Source: Mantis religiosa
Taxonomy: Eukaryota; Arthropoda; Insecta; Mantodea; Mantidae
Assembly: GCA_030765055.1 (NCBI GenBank)
Contig: JAUKNK010000149.1
Coordinates: 310,001-374,000 of the forward strand
DNA: 64,000 bases
Reading direction: 5' to 3'
Part shown: positions 49,253 to 58,977 of the stretch, piece by piece
How positions within the stretch are numbered: position 1 is the first letter of the stretch
How the letters are laid out: each line of letters begins with the position of its first letter
The notes under the pieces: generated by a model
The model's input: only the letters and a program-made list of their open reading frames with translations
What the model was told of the DNA's origin: nothing
The model's database searches: none
Program-made: the position numbers and the translations under genes

Positions 49253-50396
49253 TTGTTTAGCTTTTCTTATTACTTTTTTATAAATTTTATTGTATTTCTT
49301 ATAGTAACTTATGATGAGTGGGTTGTCTGTTTTTTATATTGTGTATATAATAATCTTTTGTTCACACTTGATACCCTTATTCCCGTTGTACACCAATTTA
49401 GTGAGTATTTTTTAATAATTTGTGTACAAGTAATTTTTGGAAAGCACTCATTTCGGTGATTTAGGAGTTCACGGAGAAAGTTATTATAATTTATATCTAC
49501 TGAATTTAGGGGACTTAAGGGCCAATATATATTTTTTAGTTTTTCTTTAAATGCATCTATATTTTCCCTACTATACACACGCTTGGTTATACATTTCCTT
49601 GGTTTATTGAGATTTTTCGTATCCGGTTAATTAATAATAACAATTTTATGGTCAGAGATCCCAGTTTCTAAGGTCTGACAGTCCCCAGGGCCATATGTTT
49701 TATTAGTAATTATATGGTCTATGCTAGTAGATGAAAACATTGTGATCCTAGTTGGATATCTGTGTTTGTGATTAAAACCATATCTCTGTACAATTTGTTC
49801 ATAATTTCTAGCAACACTTGAGCTCCCCTTAATTGTTTCATTTATCTTGAGTACGTCAATATTACAGTCTGTGGCTAATATTATTCTTTTTTTTCATTCT
49901 GTAGTTTACTTAACAGGGTTTCAAGTTTGCTTAGAAATAGTTTAAGTGTAGAGTAGTAGGGGACTCTATATATTGATATTACTATTAAATTTAAGCTAGC
50001 AATTTCAATTATAGATAGCTCAAAGATGTTCTCTTCATTTAAGAATTTTAGGTCATCTCGTATTTTTGTTTGTTCAATAAGTTCATTTGATACAAGTATA
50101 CCGGATCCTCCTCTTTTTGCATTTTCTCTGCTATAATAGTCTGCTTGACTGAAACCCTGCAAAGTATTTAATAGTTGCAGTTCACCTTTATTTAACCAGT
50201 GCTCATTTAAACATATTACTAATGGTTTTTTGTCCACTATGGTTTCTAAAAAAATATTGAACTGCTCTACTTTACCCACCATACCTTGAATGTTTAAGTG
50301 TAACAAGGCATTAATTTTATGCTTTTGATTACTTTCCACATTTTTATCGATTTGGTTATTGTGTGCTTCTATAGTGTCACCCACTGTCTCCAACAT
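49253..50396 (-). pseudogene. LINE B ORF2, endonuclease part (frameshifted)
   Basis: This is an apurinic-type endonuclease domain that would nick the target. The first frame (50396-49881, 171 codons) shows LNIQG, the catalytic-Glu motif NEHWL and the GGSGILVS strand. It then loses frame at a T8 run near 49889-49896. The next piece (about 49880-49630) carries SIDHI and the end motif GISDHK, and meets an in-frame TAA near 49629. A third piece (49578-49309) continues the linker and shifts frame again at an A-run near 49336-49341, after which the reading joins the reverse transcriptase frame. No other function is apparent. Confidence 0.85.
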
Positions 50397-51718
50397 TAGT
50401 TTTCCTGCCTAGTTTTAATTATATTTATCACATTCTCTAGTACCTTACTTACAATGTATGTACCCTTTCGGTTTAAATGCAAACCATCCCTACCTAGGCA
50501 ATGGTCGTCCAGGTATTTGTCAATGTCCACATACAAAGCACCTAACCTATTACATGCCCATCTTACATTTTCATTGATTAACAAGTTGTAACTTGGGTTT
50601 ATGTCACGCCTTTTGATTATACTATTCACAGCTAATATTGCTTTGGGGAATTTTTCTTTAGTGGTCTTTACAAGATTGTACATATCTCCTAGAATCATAT
50701 CGGGGTTATTTAATTTTTTCAGGTCGTTAGTACCTACGTGGAGAAATATTACCTCTGGTTTTTTTGGGAGGTTTTCACAGTTACACCAGTTTTGAATATT
50801 TTTTTCTAGTTGCTCAATTTTGATGCCACTATATGGTTTAATGTTTGCAGACTCCAAGTTTACACGGCTTAACATTGAATCACTTATCACTAGCACCTTT
50901 TCTTTCACTGTTGTTTCACTAGATAACTCGAGGTTCGTGATCCCTTGGCAGCTGAATTGTTTCCCTTTGTTTTGTAGTATTACTCCTTCCCGTATATCTT
51001 CTGTATGTTCGTTGAGGTTAGTTTTGTTGGGCAGCTTTTCTACTTCTCGTACTTCTTGCAATATAGCGAATTGATTCGCTGTTTGGATGTTTATTGAGTC
51101 TCGTAGCACTTCTTTTTCCTTCGTTGTATGTTTTTTGTTTACAATTTTATTCCAAGTGTTCGTCCGAGTTTCCCACGTGGTCGACCGCTCTGTAGGTTTG
51201 TGGTTTTTTAATTGAGTCATTTTCTGGAATTCAATACTTAATTTTTTTGTTTGTTCTTCTAACATCTGCTTCTTCTCTTCCAATTTTGTGTTTGTTTTCT
51301 GAAGTTCTTCCGTTTTTCTCTTTAGGTTGTTTATTTGCTGATTCCTTTCGTATTCCAGTCTATTTGCTGTTACACTTGCGTATGTCCTTTCTTCCGTCAT
51401 ATGTAGCAGTTTTTGTTGTAATTCTCCTTTTTCTACTTTTAAACATTTAATCTCTTCATGTGCCCGTACAAGGTCTTTATTTAGTATGTCGATAACTTTG
51501 TGTAGTGATGCTACCGCTTCCAGTTTCTCACCCGAATCACCATCTACAGCTTCTGCCATTTCTCCTTGAGTTACCCTTTGAAAATCATTTGTACTAGAAG
51601 AAGTTTGATTCTTGATTCTCTTTTCTGTATCGTTACAATGCAACGTTTGCACTAAATCACTATTTGATCGATATATTTTATGCATCATACTACGCGTGAC
51701 CATGTTACTCGACGCCAT
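50396..51718 (-). CDS. LINE B ORF1: coiled coil plus SGNH/GDSL-like esterase
   Basis: This intact 440-residue protein belongs to the LINE ORF1 class that carries an esterase domain, as in CR1-type elements. Residues of about 65-170 are rich in K, E, L and Q and look like a coiled coil, the usual oligomerisation part of ORF1 proteins. The SGNH domain covers about 273-430. Its block I is SDS with the nucleophile Ser281, block III is GTND (329-332, Asn331), and block V is DGLH (411-414, Asp411 and His414), so all catalytic positions are present. No zinc knuckle is seen. The start ATG at 51718 is the first in the frame. The stop overlaps the ORF2 start as TAATG, which suggests termination-reinitiation. 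Family work links such ORF1 proteins to RNA/membrane handling during retrotransposition. The substrate is not known from the sequence. Confidence 0.9.
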   Translation of the reverse strand: MASSNMVTRSMMHKIYRSNSDLVQTLHCNDTEKRIKNQTSSSTNDFQRVTQGEMAEAVDGDSGEKLEAVASLHKVIDILNKDLVRAHEEIKCLKVEKGELQQKLLHMTEERTYASVTANRLEYERNQQINNLKRKTEELQKTNTKLEEKKQMLEEQTKKLSIEFQKMTQLKNHKPTERSTTWETRTNTWNKIVNKKHTTKEKEVLRDSINIQTANQFAILQEVREVEKLPNKTNLNEHTEDIREGVILQNKGKQFSCQGITNLELSSETTVKEKVLVISDSMLSRVNLESANIKPYSGIKIEQLEKNIQNWCNCENLPKKPEVIFLHVGTNDLKKLNNPDMILGDMYNLVKTTKEKFPKAILAVNSIIKRRDINPSYNLLINENVRWACNRLGALYVDIDKYLDDHCLGRDGLHLNRKGTYIVSKVLENVINIIKTRQEN

Positions 51719-51720
51719 GT

Positions 51721-52971
51721 TACTCGACCATGTGTAGGTAAGTCGGCCACGGGAATCGAACTCGGGCCTCCCGAAAGCTTTCGTTATTATCTCATCTTTT
51801 TATAAATTATGCTGGTTTAATAACTTGTAGGTATTTGTAAATTCATTTCATTTAATAATGGATACGGAGGAATATTAGCCGTGGGGAGAAAGGGATGCGA
51901 CAAAGAACAGCGAGTACGTATTTGTAACGTGTCCACTTACCTGGGAACTCATTAAATGTAACTAAGTATTTTGTAGCTGCCACTTCTGACCCCAGACCTC
52001 GTCAACGGGAATGTTCTCCGAGGAAGTACGTACTTAGCCCCAAAATTGTTCATGTACTTACTAGTACTATCTACTGATTTTTACCACGTGCTATAAGAAC
52101 GTGTGCTGTAACAATGTTGAGAGGGGAAATGGATCACTTCCATGGTACACAAAAACATATATTTTATTTAAATATCAGAAGGGTTATTTATGTATATACA
52201 TATCTCAAAGAACGCAACATTACCTATAGAAACCTGTTTGTGACCCAGTTGTGTTTATGGCACACACGCGCGGTGCCCTGGGCGGTTATTCACCGTACAA
52301 GCCGGCACGTGTAGGCAAGGTCATGTATCTCAGCCACCGTCCTCTTGTACTTAACGAAACCTCACTTTGTATTAAACTACATTAAATTGAAGTGCATAGG
52401 AAGTGTAAGATTTAGGTGTATTTGTTTTACACTCAGTAGATTTTATGGTATGAAAAAGATGTCACAAATTTCATTGATATGCATGTTTTAAGCATAACAG
52501 AACACCTGCGTGATTTCTCTTCTGTTGTTTAGAATGTTTATCTCTTGTCTCGATACAACGTCTGCGGCGCATGCGCTACCTACACTAGAGCGTCATCTGT
52601 TTTGATGTATGGACAGGACCCGGGCTGTTCCCAATGTGAAGCTCGTTACTTCAACAACCTTCATTTATGGTCGCTAGTTTACAATTTATTTTGACATGCT
52701 TGCACTTTGATTCATATTCAAATAGCTCAACATTTTATACTTTTAATCACACAGAATTAAATAAATAAGGGCTGGTATGCAATTAATTTATTTTAACTGC
52801 CTTGGTTTTCTGCAATCAGTTGAGCGGCTAGTTACACTATTGCACATTGTACATTTGTTAAACAGCTTCAAAGCAGGGGCGGTTTTTGCTAGATGCGTTT
52901 GAATCGCCGAGTCACCTATCTGTTTTTGAATAACTTACATGCATGAGTAGAGGCAGACTGAAAAATTCAAT
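51721..52971. other. Unassigned sequence between LINE B and satellite B
   Basis: About 1.25 kb with no supported gene. The only recognisable item is a box-B-like motif at 51751-51763. Open frames here are short and lack domain signatures. A stretch around 52560-52640 is GC-richer than its surroundings, but I cannot name it. Confidence 0.6.
51751..51763 (-). promoter_or_regulatory. Box-B-like (tRNA T-arm) motif
   Basis: GAGTTCGATTCCC on the minus strand fits the RNA polymerase III box B pattern. It lies 33 bp upstream of the LINE B ORF1 start. It may be a remnant of a tRNA or SINE, or a chance match. No matching box A was found at the proper distance. Confidence 0.3.
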
Positions 52972-53044
52972 GCCATAGACGCCATTTGAACCACGGATCT
53001 CCTACTCTCCGTGCGGTTGCTCTAAACCACTGAGCTACTATGGC
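52972..53044 (-). pseudogene. 73-nt tRNA-like sequence at the edge of satellite B
   Basis: Read on the minus strand this folds to tRNA dimensions. There is a perfect 7-bp acceptor stem (GCCATAG with CTATGGC), then two linker bases, a perfect D stem (GCTC/GAGC) around a 9-nt AGTGGTTTA loop, and a T loop TTCAAAT. Box A (TAGCTCAGTGG) and box B (GTGGTTCAAAT) are both recognisable. The anticodon stem is poor, the T stem is mispaired and the anticodon loop (ACGGAGA) lacks U33, so it is a tRNA-derived pseudogene or SINE head rather than a working tRNA. Its 5' half is the same sequence as the start of every satellite B unit. Confidence 0.7.
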
Positions 53045-54486
53045 CAACGCGCCGACATGACAACTGACTCGTATGTTTCCCGGTAAACCACTAGGGGTTC
53101 TCCGAACCTTTTGTGACGACTTACTATGCTGTAAGTACTTAAGTCCCAGGCTTCATAGTTAAGCCACTGAGCTACTATAGCCAACATGCCGACATGACAA
53201 CTGACTCGTATGTTTTCCGGTAGACCACTAGGAGTTCTCATATGCTATGAGACTCGCGGCTTTTGTGACGACTTACTATGCTGTAAGTACTTACGTCCCA
53301 GACTTCATAGTTAAGTCACTGAGCTACTATGGCCAACATGCCGACATGACAACTGACTCGTATGTTTTCCGGTAGACCACAAGGAGTTCTCATGTGCTAT
53401 GAGACACGCACCTTTTGTGACGACTTACTATGCTGTAAGTACTTAAGTCCCAGGCTTCATAGTTAAACCACTGAGCTACTATGGCCAACATATCGACATG
53501 ACAACTGACTCGTATGTTTCCCGGTATATCACTAGGGTTCTCATGTGCTATGAGACACGCACCTTTTTTGGCGACTTACTATACTGTAAGTACTTAAGTC
53601 CCAGGCTTCATAGTTAAACCACTGAACTACTATGGCCAACATATCGACATGACAACTGACTCGTATGTTTCCCGGTATATCACTAGGGTTCTCATGTGCT
53701 ATGAGACACGCACCTTTTGTGACGACTTACTATGCTGTAAGTACTTAAGTCCCAGGCTTCATAGTTAAACCACTGAGCTACTATGGCCAACATATCGACA
53801 TGACAACTGACTCGTATGTTTCCCGGTATATCACTAGGGTTCTCATGTGCTATGAGACACGCACCTTTTGTGACGACTTACTATGCTGTAAGTACTTAAG
53901 TCCCAGGCTTCATAGTTAAACCACTGAGCTACTATGGCCAACATATCGACATGACAACTGACTCGTATGTTTCCCGGTATATCACTAGGGTTCTCATGTG
54001 CTATGAGACACGCACCTTTTGTGGCGACTTACTATGCTGTAAGTACTTAAGTCCCAGGCTTCATAGTTAAACCACTGAACTACTATGACCAACATGCCGA
54101 CATGACAACTGACTCGTATGTTTCCCGGTATATCACTAGGGTTCTCATGTGCTATGAGACACGCACCTTTTGTGGCGACTTACTATGCTGTAAGTACTTA
54201 AGTCCCAGGCTTCATAGTTAAACCACTGAGCTACTATGGCCAACATATCGACATGACAACTGACTCGTATGTTTCCCGGTATATCACTAGGGTTCTCATG
54301 TGCTATGAGACACGCACCTTTTGTGGCGACTTACTATGCTGTAAGTACTTAAGTTCCAGGCTTCATAGTTAAACCACTGAGCTACTATGACCAACATGCC
54401 GACATGACAACTGACTCGTATGTTTCCCGGTACACCACTAGGGGTTCTCATATGCTATGAGACACGCACCTTTTGTGACGACTTAC
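53045..54486. repeat. Satellite B, block 1 (151-152-bp monomer)
   Basis: A tandem array of about 9 units. The phrase CAACTGACTCGTATG recurs at about 53063, 53199, 53351, 53503, 53654 and 53805, the first interval being shorter. Each unit on the minus strand contains GGCCATAGTAGCTCAGTGG, the 5' end and box A of the neighbouring tRNA-like sequence. Core units share TATATCACTAGGG, while the outermost ones read GACCACTAGG like block 2. Short open frames here are repeat artefacts. Confidence 0.95.
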
Positions 54487-54985
54487 TGTCACCCAATTAT
54501 CGGAAGGCACGACTAATTGACGGCTTAGTGGGGGACAGGAGGCATTCTGCCCACGCCTACTCATTTTTCTTGTGGCGCAAACGGAGGGTATCTTTAGGGG
54601 AGTATCGCAGGCCACTGTGCCGTCTCTTTCAACTCCGCCTGACGTCTGGAACAGTCGGGAAGATGTTCCGGGCCGCGAAGCTTCCAGAAACAGCGATCTT
54701 CCTATATAAGGCCTGCAGTGGACGAGTCAGTTCAGTTCTTGGCGAGCAGCCGTGAAGAGCGCAGTGCCACCGAACGGACTGGAAGACTGCGTACGTGTAT
54801 CAGAGGAGTTGTACGCAATTGCAAGTGTGGAGAGGACCTGTGACAGAGGAACTGGTGAATTGTAATTGTGTGCTCTATATAATTCTATGTAATCGGCAAG
54901 TGTTCCAACTGTAATTCGGTGGAAATAAGGAACATTTTGAATTTGTGCAATTGGACTTTTAATTCTACGAACCCACAAGGTCACA
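54487..54985 (+). mobile_element. Solo LTR of the same Ty3/gypsy-like family, in satellite B
   Basis: A 499-bp LTR (TGTCACCC to GGTCACA) is flanked by the 4-bp target duplication TTAC (54483-54486 and 54986-54989), and the satellite unit continues exactly where it was cut. Its last about 150 bp match, on the opposite strand, the U5/R end of LTR elements 1 and 2 (GTGGAAATAAGGAAC and ACGAACCCACAAGGTCACA), whereas its first part differs from element 1. It is probably the product of LTR-LTR recombination that removed the body. Confidence 0.92.
54703..54736 (+). promoter_or_regulatory. Predicted LTR promoter (TATA box plus TCAGT initiator)
   Basis: TATATAAG (54703-54710) is followed about 24 bp downstream by TCAGTTCAGT (54727-54736), matching the arthropod initiator TCAGT at the normal TATA distance. 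The LTR at 63588 has the same arrangement (63804-63811 and 63828-63837). Confidence 0.65.
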
Positions 54986-56181
54986 TTACTATGCTGTAAG
55001 TACTTAAGTCCCAGACTTCATAGTTAAACCACTGAGCTACTATGGCCAACATGCCGACATGACAACTGACTTGTATGTCTCCCGGTAGACCACTAGGAGT
55101 TCTCATATGCTATGAGACACGCGCCATTTGTGACGACTTACTATGCTGTATGTACTTGCGTCCCAGACTTCATAGTTAAACCACTGAGCTACTGTGACCA
55201 ACATGCCAACATGACAACTGACTCGTATGTTTTCCGGTAGACCACTAGGGGTTCTCATATGCTATGAGACACGCGCCATTTGTGACGACTTACTATGCTG
55301 TATGTACTTGCGTCCCAGACTTCATAGTTAAACCACTGAGCTACTGTGACCAACATGCCAAGATGACAACTGACTCGTATGTTTTCCGGTAGACCACTAG
55401 GAGTTCTCATATGCTATGAGACACGCGCCATTTGTGACGACTTACTATGCTGTATGTACTTACGTCCCAGACTTCATAGTTAAACCACTGAGCTACTGTG
55501 ACCAACAAGCCAACATGACAACTGACTCGTATGTTTCCCGGTAGACCACTAGGGGTTCTCATATGCTATGAGGCACGCACCTTTTGTGACGACTTACTAT
55601 GCTGTAAGTACTTACGTCCCAGACTTCATAGTTAAACCACTGAGCTACTGTGACCAACATGCCAACATGACAACTGACTTGTATGTCTCCCGGTAGACCA
55701 CTAGGAGTTCTCATATGCTATGAGACACGCACCTTTTGTGACGACTTACTATGCTGTATGTACTTGCGTCCCAGACTTCATAGTTAAACCACTGAGCTAC
55801 TGTGACCAACATGCCAACATGACAACTGACTCGTATGTTTCCCGGTAGACCACTAGGGGTTCTCATATGCTATGAGGCACGCACCTTTTGTGACGACTTA
55901 CTATGCTGTAAGTACTTACGTCCCAGACTTCATAGTTAAACCACTGAGCTACTGTGACCAACATGCCAACATGACAACTGACTCGTATGTTTCCCGGTAG
56001 ACCACTAGGGGTTCTCATATGCTATGAGACACGCACCTTTTGTGACGACTTACTATGCTGTAAGTACTTAAGTTCCAGGCTTCATAGTTAAACCACTGAG
56101 CTACTATGACCAACATGCTAATATGACAACTGACTCGTATGTTTCCCAGTAGACCACTAGGAGTTCTCATATTCTATGAGA
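54986..56181. repeat. Satellite B, block 2
   Basis: About 8 further units of 151-152 bp follow. These are of the GACCACTAGG and CCAACATGAC types, distinct from the core of block 1. The array ends inside a unit at CTATGAGA, where LINE C is inserted, and resumes at 63556. Confidence 0.95.
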
Positions 56182-56211
56182 TAATAGAAAAATAAAATCT
56201 GCTCAACACAT

Positions 56212-56240
56212 GCCCTGGTATCTTGACTCTATACCAGGGC
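56212..56240 (-). other. 3'-terminal hairpin of LINE C
   Basis: GCCCTGGTAT (56212-56221) pairs perfectly over 10 bp with ATACCAGGGC (56231-56240) around a 9-nt loop, about 30 bases from the 3' end of LINE C. Its CCTGGT/ACCAGG core equals that of the LINE A hairpin at 18653-18683. Confidence 0.65.
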
Positions 56241-56587
56241 AAAGATGTTAACAGATTTTAATTCTTTATCCTCTTGCCTTATTTATTAGTTCCATTTACA
56301 ATACATATCTTTGCAGATATTCCCTAATCTAACTTGCCAAATAATCCTAACCTACTAGCTAATTCTAACCTACTTGCTACTGGAAACCAGCAGCTTTAGA
56401 ACTCATGAAAACTACCTACCCTAATATACCATATATCCCACTTGCTAACATTTACATTCACTACTGTCTTGTCGCACTAGCTACCGGAAACCAGTAGCTT
56501 TACAATTCCTCAAGCTATCTCACTACCTAAGTCTACTACATAATACTGTGACTTTGTGGGCTCGCGAAATTAAAAGTCCAATTGCAC

Positions 56588-56952
56588 GCCGTGACAAGCT
56601 GGTATGGTCGGCTCGGCTTCCTTGTCGGCAAACCCTTCGCCACGTCAGGTCTGATGATGGTCACGGCCGCCCCGGTGTCCACCAGCACGCGGCACAGCTT
56701 TCCTCTTACCCAACCTTCCGCGATATGGCTGTCATCCATACACCGGCTGACGGCGCGCAGTGTCACTCGAGGGGATGGTGGTGATGGCGCCGACGTGCCC
56801 CTCTCCACGATGGCCCTTACTTGTTTTCCGGCTGCTCTTTCTATTGTGGGCAGTCTCTTTGCAGGTTTCCGGGCTGTCCACACCCCAACACAGGCCACTA
56901 GGTGTTCGCCGGCGTCCCTCGGCTGGTCTTCTGTCTCCGGTGTAGCGGACAC
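56588..56952 (-). pseudogene. LTR element 2 protease fragment
   Basis: The start of a retropepsin-type aspartic protease: the active-site segment is LVDTGAAVTII, with Asp92-Thr93-Gly94 counted from 56952, preceded by a basic linker. The domain is cut at about residue 122, where the frame runs straight into LTR sequence (TFNFASPQ). The second half of the protease and all of RT, RNase H and integrase are missing. Confidence 0.8.
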
Positions 56953-56999
56953 TCCTCGTCCTCGACGTCGGGATAGATGTTACCTTGCCCGCCTCCATC

Positions 57000-58110
57000 A
57001 TTAATGCTGCTGTCAGCGCCTCGTGGATCGTTTTATAATCGCCAAGCATTAGGTGCTGACGAATCTACGAATCTCGCAACCCGTCCACGAATGTGTAGGC
57101 AGCCTCCCGCGATACGAACTCTGGTGGGAGGTCGTCTAGGGCCTTGCTAGCCAGTTGTTCAACTGCCAGGGCGAACTCCTGCAGCGTCTCCCCTGGCTGC
57201 TGTGACCTTGCCTTTAGCTGGCTGCGGTACGCTGCGGCTAAGCGGTGGTTTCCGAAACGATTCTCCAGGGCCTCTCAGATGACCTTGGGCGCCGCCGTTG
57301 CCTACACCGCGTTTAGGACTTTCGCGGCCCGTCCCTGGAGGCTGGCTATTAACTGTGTGGCCTCCTCCTCTGGTGACCATTTCTTGTGCTTGGCCACTGC
57401 GTCGAATTGGCGGCGGAAGACCTTAAACGTTGACGCGCCGTCATATTTCGGAGGTTTGACGCGCACCGATGTTGCGTCGCGTCCCGGTGCGTCGGCCTTC
57501 AAATCCTTCAACCTCCTGCCGACGATGTCCTCCACCATGGCGCTCAGGGACTTGACGCTTCTGTTGGCCTTTCCTTCCAGGTTGTTAAAGCGGTTAGCAA
57601 GGTCTTCGACGTCTTCCGCCATGGCGTTCAGGGAATCGGCGTTACTGTCGGCCTTTTCGTCTAGGTCATTGAAGCGGTTCGCCAGGTCCTCGACGCGCTC
57701 GTCCACTTGGCCCATCCGCTTGCCCAGCTCCGTCACGTCATCCCTCACGCCAGCCAACTGTTCCTCAAATTTGGCGGCGAGAGCTTCGTTCGCCACCTTC
57801 ATTTCCGTGGTCAGTTCGGCCATCTTTGTGGTCATTGTCTTGGCGAACTTGTTGTTTGCCGTTTCCGTCTTTGCTGTTAATCCGGCCTTCATTTCTTCCA
57901 TCTTCTCGGTGATGTTGTCGTTGGCCGTCTTCATTTGTTTCAACTCTGCGGCCAGGTTGTTATTTCCCGCTTCAACTTCTTTTCCATTTTCTCGGTGATG
58001 TTGTCATTTGCCGTCTTCATATCCGAGGTCAGTTCGGCCTTCATTTCCATCATCTTCTCCAAAATCTTTTCCAATGCCGCGTCCATGGTTGTAATGATCG
58101 GTGATGTTGT
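57000..58110 (-). pseudogene. LTR element 2 gag
   Basis: This is a Ty3/gypsy-type capsid precursor. It opens with the same coiled-coil N-terminus as LTR element 1 (MDAALEKIL, EMKAEL). A frameshift near 57950 leads to the longest open piece (57943-57302, 213 codons), which contains repeated heptads and then the capsid start (PPKYDGASTFKVFRRQF, later LIASLQGRAAKVL). Stops near 57301 and 57278 follow. The remaining capsid sequence (RFGNHRL, GETLQEFALAVEQL) is still readable to about 57050. The gene is broken but less rearranged than in LTR element 1. Confidence 0.8.
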
Positions 58111-58131
58111 CGTCCCGCTTCCTGACACCAG

Positions 58132-58624
58132 TGTGACTTTGTGGGTTCGCGAAATTAAAAGTCCAATTGCACAAACTCAAAATGTTCTTTATTTCCACCG
58201 ACTTACAGTTGAACACTGGCCAATTACACAGAATTTCGTAATGCACACAATTACGATTCACCAGTTCGTCCGTTACAGTTCTACTAGACGCTGACAGTTA
58301 CGTACACTCTTCCGATGCACGTACACAGTCTTCTCGTCCGTTCACTAGCACGGCGTTCCTACGCTGCTCGTGAAGCACTGACTCTCCTCCAACCCGACAC
58401 GTTGCTTATATGGGACCAACTGGCCAATCTAGAAGGTTCCGGATTAGATGAAATATCCCGTAAGTTCGAGAACTCAGGTGGAGTGGAAAGAGACGGCACG
58501 GTGAATTTTTTCCAGCCACCCCTCGTTACCGCTATAAGACAAATGGGTGGGCGTGACGAACGCCTACCGTCTCCTGCTGCTGCTGTCGGCCGGTTCCATA
58601 GGGAGTTCCGACGTTCGGGTGACA
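58132..58624 (-). repeat. 5' LTR of LTR element 2
   Basis: The LTR runs from TGTGACTTTG to GGTGACA on the plus strand. The TGTGAC-proximal about 150 bp (R/U5) match LTR element 1 well, including the TTCTTTATTTCCACCGACTT polyadenylation region. The distal U3 part does not match element 1, but its tip (TGTCACCC on the minus strand) matches the tip of the solo LTR. Confidence 0.85.
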
Positions 58625-58977
58625 ATACTTTCTATCTTTTATTTGCTGCCATTTGCTATCCGATTATTGGTAGTAATATTCCTCTCGATTAGACTTGTAG
58701 TGTTTTCAGCATCATTTAGAGAGAATTCGTCCATCAGTTCAGATTTCTTTCATAAACATTATTCTATTGCAGATGTACCCTAACTCCGCTCTTCTTCTGA
58801 GTCTTCCGCTAATCTGCTTGTCGCTCCTGCTCCGATTCTGCGTATGGATGTCCAATATTGGCGTCTCCTGTTGATCCTCTGTGGTATTTCCTGGTCTCAT
58901 ATATGTTGTTCCTCTTGATCTTCCATTTCGTTTTCTCGCCTTAGTCCATCGTCTGGTTCCCTTTGCATATTCCTTTT

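Larger units (their letters stand above)
44955..51720 (-). mobile_element. LINE B: CR1/Jockey-type retrotransposon, split by an LTR element
   Basis: This is a two-ORF LINE on the minus strand, about 4.5 kb once the 2.3-kb LTR insertion is discounted. ORF1 (51718-50396) has a coiled coil and an SGNH-esterase domain. ORF2 begins in the overlapping stop/start TAATG and encodes an AP-type endonuclease and a reverse transcriptase. The 3' UTR (45143-44955) ends in a short ATTCT-like tandem tail (GAATAGAATAGAATA on the plus strand, 44956-44970), reminiscent of the microsatellite tails of CR1-type LINEs. ORF2 is inactivated by frameshifts, one in-frame stop and the LTR insertion. Confidence 0.9.
56547..58624 (-). 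mobile_element. LTR element 2: deleted Ty3/gypsy-like copy inside the LINE C 3' UTR
   Basis: In coding orientation (minus) this has a complete 5' LTR (58624-58132, 493 bp), gag, the start of protease, and then only the last 41 bp of the 3' LTR (56587-56547). The 4-bp target duplication ATAC is present on both sides (56543-56546 and 58625-58628). A single deletion, from within the protease to near the end of the 3' LTR, explains the structure. It is related to LTR element 1 but clearly diverged from it. Confidence 0.85.

Noticed and set aside
52114..52314. 66-codon plus-strand frame in the unassigned stretch
   Set aside because: There is no recognisable motif, no neighbouring exon signals that I could support, and its length is within chance for the region.
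52972..53044. Functional tRNA gene
   Set aside because: The T stem and anticodon stem are mispaired and position 33 is not U. It is kept only as a tRNA-like pseudogene or SINE head.
53038..53241. Short frame inside satellite B
   Set aside because: It lies entirely in tandem repeat units and has no domain.
57144..57998. 284-codon plus-strand open frame over LTR element 2
   Set aside because: It is antisense to gag with its coiled-coil repeats, and the repeated codons keep the opposite strand open.
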